Notes: generated by a model from the letters alone, not told the origin. A stretch of DNA of 38,503 nucleotides from Flavobacterium sp. UBA6721 (GCA_002454195.1 DKIJ01000021.1:40518-79020), one strand, 5' to 3'. Shown: positions 1 through 9,012, counted from the first letter of the stretch. Numbers and translations are program-made.

Positions 1-307
1 AGGCATTTTTTTGAATCTATAAAATAACAATATCATTGCCAATCATTTTGTAGCTTTATATTATCATTGATTTAATTTGTGTTTTTTTAGTCTGGATTTG
101 GTGATTGTTTTGGGATAACAAGGAGGTCGTTTGTAAAACTATATCTTTTGTCACATTAAATATCTAACTCTTTTCGGGTAATGGTTAAAAGAGAGGGTTG
201 TTTATAGAGAAACACTTTTGCACGTAATTGTTTATACAAAATTATTCTTAAAACGACACAAAGAACTAATAAGACCTGTAAATTACTATTTATCAGCACA
301 TTTATAA
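1..307. other. AT-rich intergenic stretch, no gene seen
   Basis: No convincing coding region on either strand. It lies downstream of the minus-strand 117-aa gene and at the window edge. A CAAAATTA at 237-244 would read as a -7 box (TAATTTTG) on the minus strand for a gene further left, but its only upstream TTTG partner is too close (14 nt), so I do not call a promoter. No clear terminator hairpin for the upstream gene was found. Confidence 0.5.
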
Positions 308-661
308 TTAATACTTATTCCTGAACCAGACTTTTTGCCATTCTCTTTTCAGGATTAAAAAAGCGACATCTTCAGCAAGAACCACTAAATCAGAACCGTC
401 TAGTTTTTTAACCTCATCTTCCGAAACATCAATTACATAAAGTAAATTCAGATATTCGGCGAACTTATACTGAATCAGTCGGTAGATTTTCTCATGCAAC
501 TGAATCTTTAATTCATTAGGAGAAATACTCATAGGAAAATCGACACCTTCATTAGCCAAATTAAAATCTTTATTTAATTGTTCGATTAATTTAAGATACA
601 GCTTTTCTTTTTCTGCTTCACTAAGCAATAAATCGGAATTTTTTGGGGCTATGAACATCAT
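308..661 (-). CDS. Conserved hypothetical protein, 117 aa
   Basis: A short, probably cytoplasmic protein with no signal peptide or membrane span. It is mostly helical in appearance: a charged N-terminal half and a C-terminal half with the string LDGSDLVVL and a WQKVW motif near the end. I recognise the style as a conserved flavobacterial hypothetical but know of no function. The start is ATGATG, so either Met could be used. It follows the polyprenyl diphosphate synthase gene by 43 nt on the same strand, so the two are probably co-transcribed. Function unknown. Confidence 0.75.
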   Translation of the reverse strand: MMFIAPKNSDLLLSEAEKEKLYLKLIEQLNKDFNLANEGVDFPMSISPNELKIQLHEKIYRLIQYKFAEYLNLLYVIDVSEDEVKKLDGSDLVVLAEDVAFLILKREWQKVWFRNKY

Positions 662-704
662 TACATTTATTTATTATTCTTAAAATTCCTTTCAATTGAT
701 TTAA

Positions 705-1679
705 TTATACCTTGCGTCCCATCAACCCTTCTCCAAAGACTCTTAGAATATTTTTCTTTTCAGAATTTATATCCATTTTTTCCAAAGTTTCGAATGCTTT
801 AAAAGTATATGCTTCAATAGCTTTTTGTGTTGCTTTTGCCGCACCTGAATTTAGAAAGATCTCTTTTACCTGCGCAATTTTAGCTTCATTTTCCTCCATT
901 TGAACCGAAAACAAATCAGCCAGTTCCTGTTTATCAACTCCATTAGCAAACTCCATCCCTTTCAGATACAAATAAGTCTTTTTGTTCTCTATAATATCAC
1001 CGCCAACTTGTTTACCGAAAGTTTCCGGATCTCCAAAAGCATCCAAATAATCATCTTGTAACTGAAATGCTATTCCCAGATTCAAACCAAAATCGTAAAT
1101 CAAGTTTGCATTTTCCTCTGAAGTTTCCGCAATAATTGCCCCCATTTTCATAGCCGCAGCTACAAGAACAGCAGTTTTATATTCGATCATTTTTAAATAC
1201 TCAGGAATAGTCACATCATTTCTGGATTCAAAATCCACATCCCATTGCTGACCTTCACATACCTCTAAAGCTGTCTTACTAAACAACTTAGCCAAATCCC
1301 TAAAAATAACGGGCTCGAATTTTTCAAAATACTGATACGCCAAAATCAGCATCGCATCGCCGGACAAAATTCCTGTATTGATATCCCACTTTTCATGCAC
1401 TGTTGTATTTCCTCTTCGCAAAGGCGCATCGTCCATAATATCATCATGAACTAAAGAAAAATTATGAAAAACCTCTACCGCTAAAGCAGCGGGTAAAGCT
1501 TTCTCATAAGAAACATCAAAGATTTCTGCACTCATCAAAGTTAAAACCGGACGAATTCTTTTCCCTCCAAGACCCAATATATAATGTATAGGTTCGTATA
1601 AATTTTTCGGTTCTTTTATCACTAACTGTGATTGAAGATATTCGGCTACAAATTCCTGATACTGACTTACGGCGTGCAT
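705..1679 (-). CDS. Polyprenyl (geranylgeranyl/farnesyl-type) diphosphate synthase
   Basis: Trans-prenyltransferase of the IspA/GGPP synthase family, which condenses isopentenyl diphosphate with an allylic diphosphate to make the C15-C20+ precursors of menaquinone side chains, carotenoids or other isoprenoids. The 324-aa length fits the family. Both Asp-rich motifs are present: DDIMD at residues 79-83 and DDYLD at 209-213, plus GGKRIRP near residue 38. Residue 74, five before the first motif, is Phe, and residue 75 is Ser. By analogy with type I GGPP synthases this may favour a C20 product, but that is inference. It probably leads a two-gene minus-strand unit with the 117-aa gene, and is divergent from the YceI/TetR/efflux operon. 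Confidence 0.93.
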   Translation of the reverse strand: MHAVSQYQEFVAEYLQSQLVIKEPKNLYEPIHYILGLGGKRIRPVLTLMSAEIFDVSYEKALPAALAVEVFHNFSLVHDDIMDDAPLRRGNTTVHEKWDINTGILSGDAMLILAYQYFEKFEPVIFRDLAKLFSKTALEVCEGQQWDVDFESRNDVTIPEYLKMIEYKTAVLVAAAMKMGAIIAETSEENANLIYDFGLNLGIAFQLQDDYLDAFGDPETFGKQVGGDIIENKKTYLYLKGMEFANGVDKQELADLFSVQMEENEAKIAQVKEIFLNSGAAKATQKAIEAYTFKAFETLEKMDINSEKKNILRVFGEGLMGRKV

Positions 1680-1694
1680 AAACTTAATTTTGGG

Positions 1695-1725
1695 CTAATT
1701 TACAGCATTCCCATTGGATAACAAA
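1695..1725 (-). promoter_or_regulatory. Candidate promoter for the polyprenyl synthase gene
   Basis: On the minus strand, TTTG (complement of 1722-1725), a 19-nt spacer and TAAATTAG (complement of 1695-1702) match the Bacteroidota TTTG/TAnnTTTG consensus with one mismatch in the -7 box. Transcription would start about 10 nt before the ATG at 1679. The call rests on pattern alone. Confidence 0.4.
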
Positions 1726-1763
1726 CTTCGTTTATCAATGAAATGTTAAATTATCATAAAAAC

Positions 1764-1797
1764 AACGGAAACTATTTTGATGTTAAAAGTTTCCGTT
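1764..1797. promoter_or_regulatory. Inverted repeat, candidate TetR operator
   Basis: Perfect 10-bp arms AACGGAAACT (1764-1773) and AGTTTCCGTT (1788-1797) are separated by 14 nt. The repeat covers the -33 box (TTTG, 1776-1779) and ends one base before the -7 box at 1799. Such a site would block RNA polymerase when bound. The TetR-family gene two positions into the operon is the natural candidate for the protein that binds it (inference). Confidence 0.65.
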
Positions 1798-1806
1798 CTA
1801 TATTTG
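1776..1806 (+). promoter_or_regulatory. Promoter of the YceI-TetR-RND efflux operon
   Basis: TTTG at 1776-1779, a 19-nt spacer and TATATTTG at 1799-1806 match the Bacteroidota sigma factor consensus fully. The start of transcription would be near 1813, leaving a leader of roughly 70 nt before the YceI start at 1886. The overlap with the inverted repeat at 1764-1797 suggests repression. Confidence 0.65.
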
Positions 1807-1885
1807 CAAAGAATTTTAACAATTAAATTCGCTAGTCCTAAAAAGCTAAAAACAAAAACCATTAAATACTGCAAAAGAAGAAAGT

Positions 1886-2407
1886 ATGAAAACAAAATGG
1901 AAAATTAATTCGAAGCAATCCGATGTTTTAATTAGAATGAAACACTCAATAATTGCCTATTTAGGAGGAACAATCAACAATTTTCAAGGTCATGCCAATT
2001 TTAATAACAATGAAATCGAAGATGCCACTATCGCTTTTTCACTGGACGTAAAAAACAGAGAATCAAAACTGGAACAATTTAGCAACTATTTAAAACTAAA
2101 TGATTTTTTTGACGTAAACCAATACCCAACAATTAGTTTTAAATCGACTTCTTTTCAAAAAATAAATAAAAACATCAACTTTTTAAAAGGAGACTTAACT
2201 ATAAAAAACATAACTAAATCAGTTGAACTAGATGTGGAAGTTATAGAAAGAGAATATATAAATGGGGAGCAAAAACTTGCGGTTGAACTCACTGCCGACA
2301 TTAATAGAAAAGATTTTGGACTAGCCTATAATTCATTCAACAGCAACAACGGACTTAGTATAGGTCAAGATATAAAACTAGTTGCTAATCTTGAATTTAG
2401 TATTTAA
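1886..2407 (+). CDS. YceI-like family protein, cytoplasmic form
   Basis: A 173-aa protein of the YceI family, whose lipocalin-like barrel is known in some members to bind polyisoprenoid chains. Family signs are the N-terminal W-x-I...S pattern with MKHSI and F-x-G, the LKLNDFFDV...YPTISFKS stretch around residues 70-90, the GDLTIKN segment, and RKDFGLAYN followed by IGQDIKL at the C-terminus. Unlike Escherichia coli YceI there is no signal peptide, so it should act in the cytoplasm. It is the first gene of the efflux operon, 31 nt before the TetR gene. Its link to efflux is unknown; it might sense or carry a hydrophobic substrate. Confidence 0.85.
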   Translation: MKTKWKINSKQSDVLIRMKHSIIAYLGGTINNFQGHANFNNNEIEDATIAFSLDVKNRESKLEQFSNYLKLNDFFDVNQYPTISFKSTSFQKINKNINFLKGDLTIKNITKSVELDVEVIEREYINGEQKLAVELTADINRKDFGLAYNSFNSNNGLSIGQDIKLVANLEFSI

Positions 2408-2438
2408 GAAAAGTTCCCTAAATTAGATTTAAAATAAA

Positions 2439-3038
2439 ATGAAAGACAAAATTATTGCTAAAGCGAGTGATATGTTTTTAAAACTTGGTTTTAAAAGCAT
2501 TACTATGGACGATATAGCAGGAGAAATGTGTATTTCTAAAAAAACAATTTACAAATATTTTTGCAACAAAGAAGTTTTAATACAAGAAAGCACCGCTCTT
2601 GTTCACAAACAAGTGCATAAATTAATAGAATCTGTTGTTGCAGAAAAATACAATGCAATACATGAAAACTTCAAAATTAAAGAAATGTTCAAAGAACTAT
2701 TTAACAGCAACACCGATAGTTCTCCTATATATCAATTAAAAAAACATTATCCTGAGATCTATCAAAGAGTATTAGAACAAGAAATAAATCAATGTGAACA
2801 CTGGTTTAGAGAAAATATAAAAAAAGGAATCGCTGAAGGTTTATACAGAGAAAACCTTGACATTGAAACTTATGTAAAATTTTATTACATATTAATTTTC
2901 CATATTAACGAAAACACTAGTTCAGAAATCGAAGCGCAACGAATTGAATTAGAAGCTTTAGAATACCACACCCGAGCTATGGCTACAAAAGCAGGAATTA
3001 TAGAACTAGAAAAAAACTTACTTAATACAACTAAATAA
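2439..3038 (+). CDS. TetR/AcrR family transcriptional regulator
   Basis: A 199-aa one-component regulator. The N-terminal TetR-type helix-turn-helix spans about residues 5-50, with the recognition part TMDDIAGEMCISKKTIYKYF at 22-41, which is very typical (ISKKTIYKYF). The rest is a helical ligand-binding and dimerisation domain whose ligand cannot be predicted. Its stop overlaps the start of the TolC-like gene by one base (TAATG), so the genes are translationally coupled. The likely role is ligand-relieved repression of its own operon through the inverted repeat at 1764-1797 (inference from position). Confidence 0.93.
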   Translation: MKDKIIAKASDMFLKLGFKSITMDDIAGEMCISKKTIYKYFCNKEVLIQESTALVHKQVHKLIESVVAEKYNAIHENFKIKEMFKELFNSNTDSSPIYQLKKHYPEIYQRVLEQEINQCEHWFRENIKKGIAEGLYRENLDIETYVKFYYILIFHINENTSSEIEAQRIELEALEYHTRAMATKAGIIELEKNLLNTTK

Positions 3039-4375
3039 TGAAGCAATTACTAATATTAACACTTTTGTCTTTTGTAACTATTACAAATGCCCAAGAAAAA
3101 ACTACGCTGACACTCAAAGATGCGATTAAATACGCACTTGAAAACAAAGCAGATGCAAAGAAAGCACAATTAAAAGTGGAAAACAGTGAATATCAAATTC
3201 AGGAAGTGCGTTCCAGAGCTTTACCACAAATTTCTGCCAATGGGAACCTAACTTACAATCCTATCCTTCAAACTACGGTTATTGATGGTTCTGCATTTAA
3301 CGCACCAGGGACTACAATACAAGCAGCTTTTGGGCAAAAATGGACATCATCTGCTGGAGTTTCATTAACTCAAAACTTATTTGACCAATCTGTTTTTACT
3401 GGATTGAAAGCAGCCAGAACGACTCGTGAATTTTACCAAATCAACAATCAATTAACAGAAGAAGAAGTAATTGAAAGAGTAGCAAACAATTACTATCAAG
3501 TATATATCCTTCGTGAAAAATTAGCTTTGGTTGAAACAAATTTAAAAACAACTACTAAAGTTCGTGATATTGTAAAAGGACAATACGATAATGGACTGGC
3601 TAAAAAAATTGATTTGGACAGAATGACTGTAAATGTATCGAACATTAACACTCAGAAACAACAAATTATCAATGCAGTACAATTACAAGAAAATGCGTTG
3701 AAATTTTATATGGGAATGCCTATGAATACTGAAATTATTATTCCGAAAACCCAGTTTGAAGTTACTCCTCTAGCCATTACAGAAGCAAATACAGCTAATC
3801 GTACTGAATATTTATTACTAAAAAAACAAGAAGAATTATTGGTATTACAAAAAAAGGCAACTCTAGCCGCTTACTACCCTACACTATCGCTTTCGGCTAG
3901 TTACAATTACTTGGGGCAAGGCCCTAAAATGCCTTGGTTTACCAAACCAACTGATGGTGTATACTGGTCTGATTTCTCAGCAATTGGATTAAATTTAAGA
4001 GTACCTATCTTTTCAGGATTTGGTACCAAAGCTAAAGTAAAACAGGCTGATGTTCAACTTAGAACCGTACAAGAAGACATTAAAGACACCCAATTAGCAT
4101 TGGATTTAGATTATAAAAATGCTATAACACAAATCGAAAATAGCTTCATCACGCTTGAAAACCAAAAAGAAAACATGCGACTTGCGGATGAAATTTTAAA
4201 GAACATCAACAACAACTATTTACAAGGATTAGCATCTTTAACCGACTTATTAGATGCAGAAAACGCATCAATAGAAGCACAAAATAACTATACAGCAGCC
4301 GTTTTAGACTATAAACTGGCAGAAATCAAACTAATTAAATCAAAAGGCGAACTAAAAACATTAATAAACAACTAA
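3038..4375 (+). CDS. TolC-family outer membrane efflux protein
   Basis: A 445-aa outer-membrane channel component of the tripartite pump. It has a Sec signal peptide (residues 1-18, cleavage after ITNA), then two outer-membrane efflux protein (OEP) repeats of long helices and short beta-barrel strands. Visible family marks include LTLKDAIKYALENK just after the signal, Y-x-QVYILREKLALVE in the first repeat, and LLDAENASIEAQNNY near the C-terminus. It begins inside the TetR stop codon and ends one base before the adaptor gene, as expected for a pump operon. The exported compound is unknown. Confidence 0.93.
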   Translation: MKQLLILTLLSFVTITNAQEKTTLTLKDAIKYALENKADAKKAQLKVENSEYQIQEVRSRALPQISANGNLTYNPILQTTVIDGSAFNAPGTTIQAAFGQKWTSSAGVSLTQNLFDQSVFTGLKAARTTREFYQINNQLTEEEVIERVANNYYQVYILREKLALVETNLKTTTKVRDIVKGQYDNGLAKKIDLDRMTVNVSNINTQKQQIINAVQLQENALKFYMGMPMNTEIIIPKTQFEVTPLAITEANTANRTEYLLLKKQEELLVLQKKATLAAYYPTLSLSASYNYLGQGPKMPWFTKPTDGVYWSDFSAIGLNLRVPIFSGFGTKAKVKQADVQLRTVQEDIKDTQLALDLDYKNAITQIENSFITLENQKENMRLADEILKNINNNYLQGLASLTDLLDAENASIEAQNNYTAAVLDYKLAEIKLIKSKGELKTLINN

Positions 4376-4376
4376 C

Positions 4377-5444
4377 ATGAAAAGAATTATAACTACTTCA
4401 GTCATTATTATTGCATCACTGGCACTAATAGGATTTATATTGACAAAGAACAAAAAGGAAAACGAGGAAAAAATTGCTATTGTTGCTGAGAAAAATGCCA
4501 GTATTTCTGTAAAAGTAGCTACTGTAAAAACAGAAGAAGTATCTTTAGATTTTGTAGCCAATGGAAACTTTGAACCAAAACAAGAATTAAGCTTAGAAGC
4601 TGAAAAGTCAGGAAAAGTAATCAAAGTACTTGTAAAAGAAGGCGATCGTGTTGCTGTAGGTCAAACCTTAGCCATTATGAGAGGTGACGCAATTAATGTA
4701 AATGCACAAGCTGCAGCAGCAGTATATCAAAATGCTAAATCAGATTACAACCGTTTTGAAAGTGCATACAAAACAGGAGGTGTTACTAAACAACAACTAG
4801 ATCAAGCAAAAGTTGCTTTGACAAATGCTGAAGCTAATTATAAACAAGCAAAAATTAGCGTAGGCGATACTCGAATCAAAGCGCCAATAAATGGAATTAT
4901 TAACGCCAAATTCATAGAACCAGGATCAATGCTTGCTGCAATGCCTGCTACTAAAATGTTCGAAATAGTAAATGTAAAGACATTAAAACTTACAGTAACA
5001 GTAAATGAAAGTCAGGTAGCCAACTTAAAAACAGGTACGAATATAACCGTAACCAGCAGTGTGTACCCTGACAAAACATTTTCTGGTAAAATTACTTTTA
5101 TCGCTGCAAAAGCGGATAGTAGTTTAAATTTCCCTGTTGAAATCGAAATCACTAACAACGCTAATAATGATTTAAAAGCGGGTATGTATGGAACAGCTGT
5201 ATTTAAATCAGCTCAACAAAAACAAACCATGACAGTAATACCTAGAACAGCTTTTGTAGGTAGTGTAAGTAGTAATCAAGTTTTTGTTGCCGAAAACGGA
5301 ATTGCTAAACTAAAAACTGTTACTGCAGGAAGAATTTTAGGGGACAAAGTTGAAATCCTAAGCGGTTTATCCGATGGAGATACGGTTATTACAACGGGAC
5401 AAATCAACTTACAAGACGGTAATACAATAGAAATCATTAAATAA
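4377..5444 (+). CDS. RND efflux periplasmic adaptor subunit (HlyD/MFP family)
   Basis: A 355-aa membrane-fusion protein bridging the inner-membrane pump and the TolC-like channel. The N-terminus has an uncleaved hydrophobic anchor (about residues 4-22) and no lipobox Cys, so it is inner-membrane anchored. The lipoyl/barrel-sandwich half follows (EAEKSGKVIKVLVKEGDRV), then a short helical hairpin (about residues 100-160), the second lipoyl half (DTRIKAPINGII), and beta-barrel and membrane-proximal domains ending with GDTVITTGQINLQDG. Its stop is directly followed by the repeat element at 5445, which separates it from the pump gene. Confidence 0.93.
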   Translation: MKRIITTSVIIIASLALIGFILTKNKKENEEKIAIVAEKNASISVKVATVKTEEVSLDFVANGNFEPKQELSLEAEKSGKVIKVLVKEGDRVAVGQTLAIMRGDAINVNAQAAAAVYQNAKSDYNRFESAYKTGGVTKQQLDQAKVALTNAEANYKQAKISVGDTRIKAPINGIINAKFIEPGSMLAAMPATKMFEIVNVKTLKLTVTVNESQVANLKTGTNITVTSSVYPDKTFSGKITFIAAKADSSLNFPVEIEITNNANNDLKAGMYGTAVFKSAQQKQTMTVIPRTAFVGSVSSNQVFVAENGIAKLKTVTAGRILGDKVEILSGLSDGDTVITTGQINLQDGNTIEIIK

Positions 5445-5619
5445 GTTATTCGTTAAGAGTTATATGTTAGAAGTTAGTGGTAATTGTTAAAAAATTGAAA
5501 TCGCATTTTAACTCCTTAAACAATTTTCAACAACATCGTTAATAAAAAAATGCTATGTTATAACATCTAATAGATATCAGTCACACTTAACGCTTAACAC
5601 TTAACTTTTAACTCATAAC
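5445..5619. repeat. Inverted heptad-repeat element between adaptor and pump genes
   Basis: The 195-nt gap inside the operon is filled by a foldable element. Its left end is five consecutive 7-nt units of form GTTAnnn (5445-5479), beginning on the base after the adaptor stop. Its right end is five units of form nnnTAAC (5585-5619), the same repeat inverted. Inside is a second inverted pair, TTGTTAAAAAATTG (5484-5497) and CAATTTTCAACAAC (5521-5534), and a 12-bp palindrome at 5555-5566. No coding capacity. It could form a long imperfect stem in the mRNA; function unknown. Confidence 0.75.
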
Positions 5620-5639
5620 AGCCTTCTTAAAATTAAAAT

Positions 5640-8600
5640 ATGAAATTAGCAGAAATATCCATAAAACGTCCTTCCTTAGTTATCGTTTTGTTTACGATAC
5701 TAACCCTTGGAGGTCTGTTCAGTTACAGCCAGCTGGGCTATGAACTGATCCCTAAATTCGAAATGAATGTAATTACGGTTTCTACTGTATACCCAGGAGC
5801 CTCTCCTAGTGAAATTGAGAACACGGTTACAAAAAAAATAGAAGATGCAGTTGCATCCTTAGAAAACATCAAAAAAATTGATTCTAAATCCTATGAGAGT
5901 CTTTCGGTTGTATCCATAACATTGACTTCGAATGCCAATGCAGATATTTCGATGAATGATGCACAACGAAAAATTAACGCCATATTGAGTGATTTACCAG
6001 ATGACGCCAAAACACCGTCACTAAACAAATTCTCATTGAGCGATATGCCAATCATTACTATTGGTGCCAATGGTAAAATGGACGAAGCCGCATTTTATGA
6101 CTTAATTGACAAAAAAATTGCTCCCGTTTTATCTCGTGTACCGGGAGTTGCACAAGTAAACATCATTGGTGGACAAGAACGTGAAATTCAAGTTAACCTT
6201 GACGCTACTAAATTGCAAGGCTATGGTTTGTCTGTCCCACAAGTGCAACAAATGATTTTAGCATCAAACCTTGATTTCCCTACAGGAAATATTCAAACTC
6301 GTGAACAAAAAATCCTTATCCGTTTAGCTGGTAAATACAAAAATGTTGACGAACTTAGAAATTTAGTAATCTCTTCTAAAAACGGAATTCAAATCCGCTT
6401 ACAAGACATTGCTGATGTTCAAGATACCCAAAAAATTGCAGAGAAAATTGCTCGTGTAGATCAAAAAAGTGCCATCGTATTACAAATAGTAAAACAATCA
6501 GATGCTAATGCCGTTGCTGTAAGTGAACAAGTGGCTAAAACGGTTAGCAATCTGGAAAAAGATTACAAGGTTGTACAACTTGAACTAGAAACAGCTAAAG
6601 ACAGTACTATTTTTACCCTTGAAGCAGCTGATTCGGTTATTCATGATTTATTGATTGCTGTCATATTAGTAGCATTAGTAATGTTGTTCTTCTTGCACAG
6701 TATTAGAAACTCATTAATTGTAATGGTTTCTATTCCTGCTTCATTAATTGCAACTTTCATTGGTATTTACTTAATGGGTTACACTTTAAACTTAATGAGT
6801 TTACTTGGTTTATCACTCGTTGTAGGTATTCTGGTGGATGATGCCATTGTGGTATTAGAAAATATTTACAGGCACATGGAAATGGGTAAAAGTCGTATTC
6901 GTGCCGCCTTTGATGGAACAGCAGAAATTGGCGGAACAGTAACCTCAATTACCTTAGTAATTGTGGTGGTATTTTTACCAATTGCCATGAGTAGCGGTTT
7001 AGTTTCTAATATTATTACTCAATTTTGTACTACGGTAGTAATTTCGACCTTATTATCACTTTTGGCTTCATTTACTATTATTCCATGGTTGTCTTCAAGA
7101 TTTGGAAAATTAGAACATATTGAAGGTAAAAATCTATTTGGAAGAATTATTCTTGGTTTCGAAAGTTTATTAACTCGTTTCACTAACTGGGTTACTGAAA
7201 TTTTAGAATGGTCTTTAAATCATTATATCAAAACTATCGTTATTGTAGTAATCTTATTCTTTGCTTCTACAATAGGATTATTAGGTGGAGGCTTTATAGG
7301 TGGAGAATTCTTTGCTGCTTCGGATAGTGGTGAGTTTTTAGTGCAAATTGAAATGCCAAAAGACGCTTCATTGGAACAAACCAACTTCATGACGCAAAAA
7401 GCAGAAGCCTATTTGAAAAAACAAAAATATGTACATAGCCAAATTACCACTGTAGGTCAAACTTCAGAAGGTATGGGAGCTTCGCAGGCAACCACATATA
7501 AAGCTGAAATTGATGTTAAAATGATTGAGCAATCAGAACGCACCGATGAAGCTTCTGTATATGCAGCCAAAATGAAACGTCAATTAGAAAAAGTATTGGT
7601 TGGTGCCAAAGTAAAAACAGTACCTGTAGGTATTATGGGTTCGGCAGAAGATGCTACTTTAGGATTAATTGTTACCGGTCCTAATGTAGAAAGCGCCATG
7701 AAATTTGCCAAATTAGCCGAAGCTGAATTACGTAAAATTCCTGGAACTACCGAGATTAAACTAACCGTTGAAGATGGAAATCCTGAAATCAATGTTCAGG
7801 TGGATCGTGATAAAATGGCGGCATTAGGCTTGAACTTACAAACAGTTGGTATGACCATGCAAACAGCTTACAGCGGGAATACAGATGGTAAATTTAGAGC
7901 TGGTGAATACGAATACGATATTAACATTAAATACAATGCTTTTGATAGAAAAAACATTACTGATGTAAGCAACTTAATTTTTATTAATGATTTAGGACAA
8001 CAAATTAAATTATCTCAATTTGCAACTATAACCGAAGGTTCTGGACCTAGTAAATTAGAACGAAGAGACAAAACGGCTTCAGTAACTGTACAAGGTCAAA
8101 ACATCGGGGTTCCAGCTGGAACTATTGTAACCCAATGGGAGGAAAAACTGCAAAAATTAGAAAAACCTACTGGTGTAAGTTACATTTGGGGAGGTGATCA
8201 AGAAAATCAATCCGAAGGATTTGGTACACTTGGAATTGCATTATTAGCGGCTATTATCTTAGTGTACTTAGTTATGGTAGGATTATACGACAGTTTCGTA
8301 CATCCATTTGTGGTATTGTTTGCTATTCCACTTTCGTTTATTGGAGCTATGTTAGCCTTAGCATTAACGAATAATTCATTAAATATCTTTACCATTTTAG
8401 GTATTATTATGTTGATTGGTTTGGTTTGTAAAAATGCGATTATGCTTGTGGATTATACGAATCAACGTCGTGCAGCAGGCGAAAGTATTCGTACTGCTTT
8501 GATTCAGGCAAACCACGCTCGTTTGCGTCCTATCCTGATGACAACTATTGCGATGGTATTTGGTATGCTTCCTATTGCTTTGGCTTCTGGAGCTGGTGCC

Positions 8601-8816
8601 GAATGGAAAAATGGTTTGGCCTGGGTAATCATCGGAGGTTTGATTTCTTCTTTATTCCTTACTTTAATTATCGTTCCGGTGATTTATGAAATCATGGAAA
8701 AAATCATAGCTAAATTCTCTAAAGGTGAAAAAATCGATTACGAAGCCGAAATGGTTGCCGATTACGAGCACCGCGAACTAAGTGAAGATGGTTTCAACCC
8801 GAAACACAACATGTAA
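5640..8816 (+). CDS. RND-family efflux pump, inner-membrane permease (AcrB/MexB-like)
   Basis: A 1058-aa proton-driven pump with the standard RND plan: TM1, large periplasmic loop, TM2-6, second periplasmic loop, TM7-12. The proton relay is intact: Asp400-Asp401 in TM4 (context GILVDDAIVVLEN) and Lys931 in TM10 (context GLVCKNAIMLVDY), equivalent to AcrB D407/D408 and K940. The N-terminus (IKRPSLVIVLFTILTLGG) and the YPGASPSEIE motif in the porter domain are classic. The C-terminus has a short charged tail after TM12. The substrate cannot be told from sequence; drugs, bile-like compounds or lipids are all possible. It is the last gene of the operon, followed by a strong terminator. Confidence 0.95.
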   Translation: MKLAEISIKRPSLVIVLFTILTLGGLFSYSQLGYELIPKFEMNVITVSTVYPGASPSEIENTVTKKIEDAVASLENIKKIDSKSYESLSVVSITLTSNANADISMNDAQRKINAILSDLPDDAKTPSLNKFSLSDMPIITIGANGKMDEAAFYDLIDKKIAPVLSRVPGVAQVNIIGGQEREIQVNLDATKLQGYGLSVPQVQQMILASNLDFPTGNIQTREQKILIRLAGKYKNVDELRNLVISSKNGIQIRLQDIADVQDTQKIAEKIARVDQKSAIVLQIVKQSDANAVAVSEQVAKTVSNLEKDYKVVQLELETAKDSTIFTLEAADSVIHDLLIAVILVALVMLFFLHSIRNSLIVMVSIPASLIATFIGIYLMGYTLNLMSLLGLSLVVGILVDDAIVVLENIYRHMEMGKSRIRAAFDGTAEIGGTVTSITLVIVVVFLPIAMSSGLVSNIITQFCTTVVISTLLSLLASFTIIPWLSSRFGKLEHIEGKNLFGRIILGFESLLTRFTNWVTEILEWSLNHYIKTIVIVVILFFASTIGLLGGGFIGGEFFAASDSGEFLVQIEMPKDASLEQTNFMTQKAEAYLKKQKYVHSQITTVGQTSEGMGASQATTYKAEIDVKMIEQSERTDEASVYAAKMKRQLEKVLVGAKVKTVPVGIMGSAEDATLGLIVTGPNVESAMKFAKLAEAELRKIPGTTEIKLTVEDGNPEINVQVDRDKMAALGLNLQTVGMTMQTAYSGNTDGKFRAGEYEYDINIKYNAFDRKNITDVSNLIFINDLGQQIKLSQFATITEGSGPSKLERRDKTASVTVQGQNIGVPAGTIVTQWEEKLQKLEKPTGVSYIWGGDQENQSEGFGTLGIALLAAIILVYLVMVGLYDSFVHPFVVLFAIPLSFIGAMLALALTNNSLNIFTILGIIMLIGLVCKNAIMLVDYTNQRRAAGESIRTALIQANHARLRPILMTTIAMVFGMLPIALASGAGAEWKNGLAWVIIGGLISSLFLTLIIVPVIYEIMEKIIAKFSKGEKIDYEAEMVADYEHRELSEDGFNPKHNM

Positions 8817-8836
8817 TCTTACCCCCTTTTCAATAA

Positions 8837-8880
8837 AAGAACCCACCTGAAATTTGATTTTAGGTGGGTTCTTGTTTTTA
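8837..8880 (+). terminator. Rho-independent terminator after the RND operon
   Basis: A perfect 12-bp stem, AAGAACCCACCT (8837-8848) with AGGTGGGTTCTT (8862-8873), a 13-nt loop and a T-rich tail (GTTTTTA). It ends the efflux operon 21 nt after the pump stop codon. Confidence 0.88.
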
Positions 8881-8894
8881 TAGGAATAGATTTA

Positions 8895-9006
8895 CTGCAT
8901 TAGCAGTAAAAAGTTTCAGCTATTTTTTGTAGATGTCTTTTGGATTATCCTTTCAGCAATCACTTTGTATGCTGCTTATAAATTGAAAACTAAACTAAAA
9001 AATTAG
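8895..9006 (+). pseudogene. Possible remnant of a small membrane protein gene
   Basis: One frame between the terminator and the next gene is open for about 37 codons and ends at TAG (9004-9006). It encodes a hydrophobic stretch FWIILSAITLYAAYKL followed by KTKLKN, like the last membrane helix and basic tail of a membrane protein. There is no ATG in the frame and nothing recognisable upstream. It may be the 3' end of a lost gene or chance. Low confidence. Confidence 0.2.
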
Positions 9007-9012
9007 TTCCAT

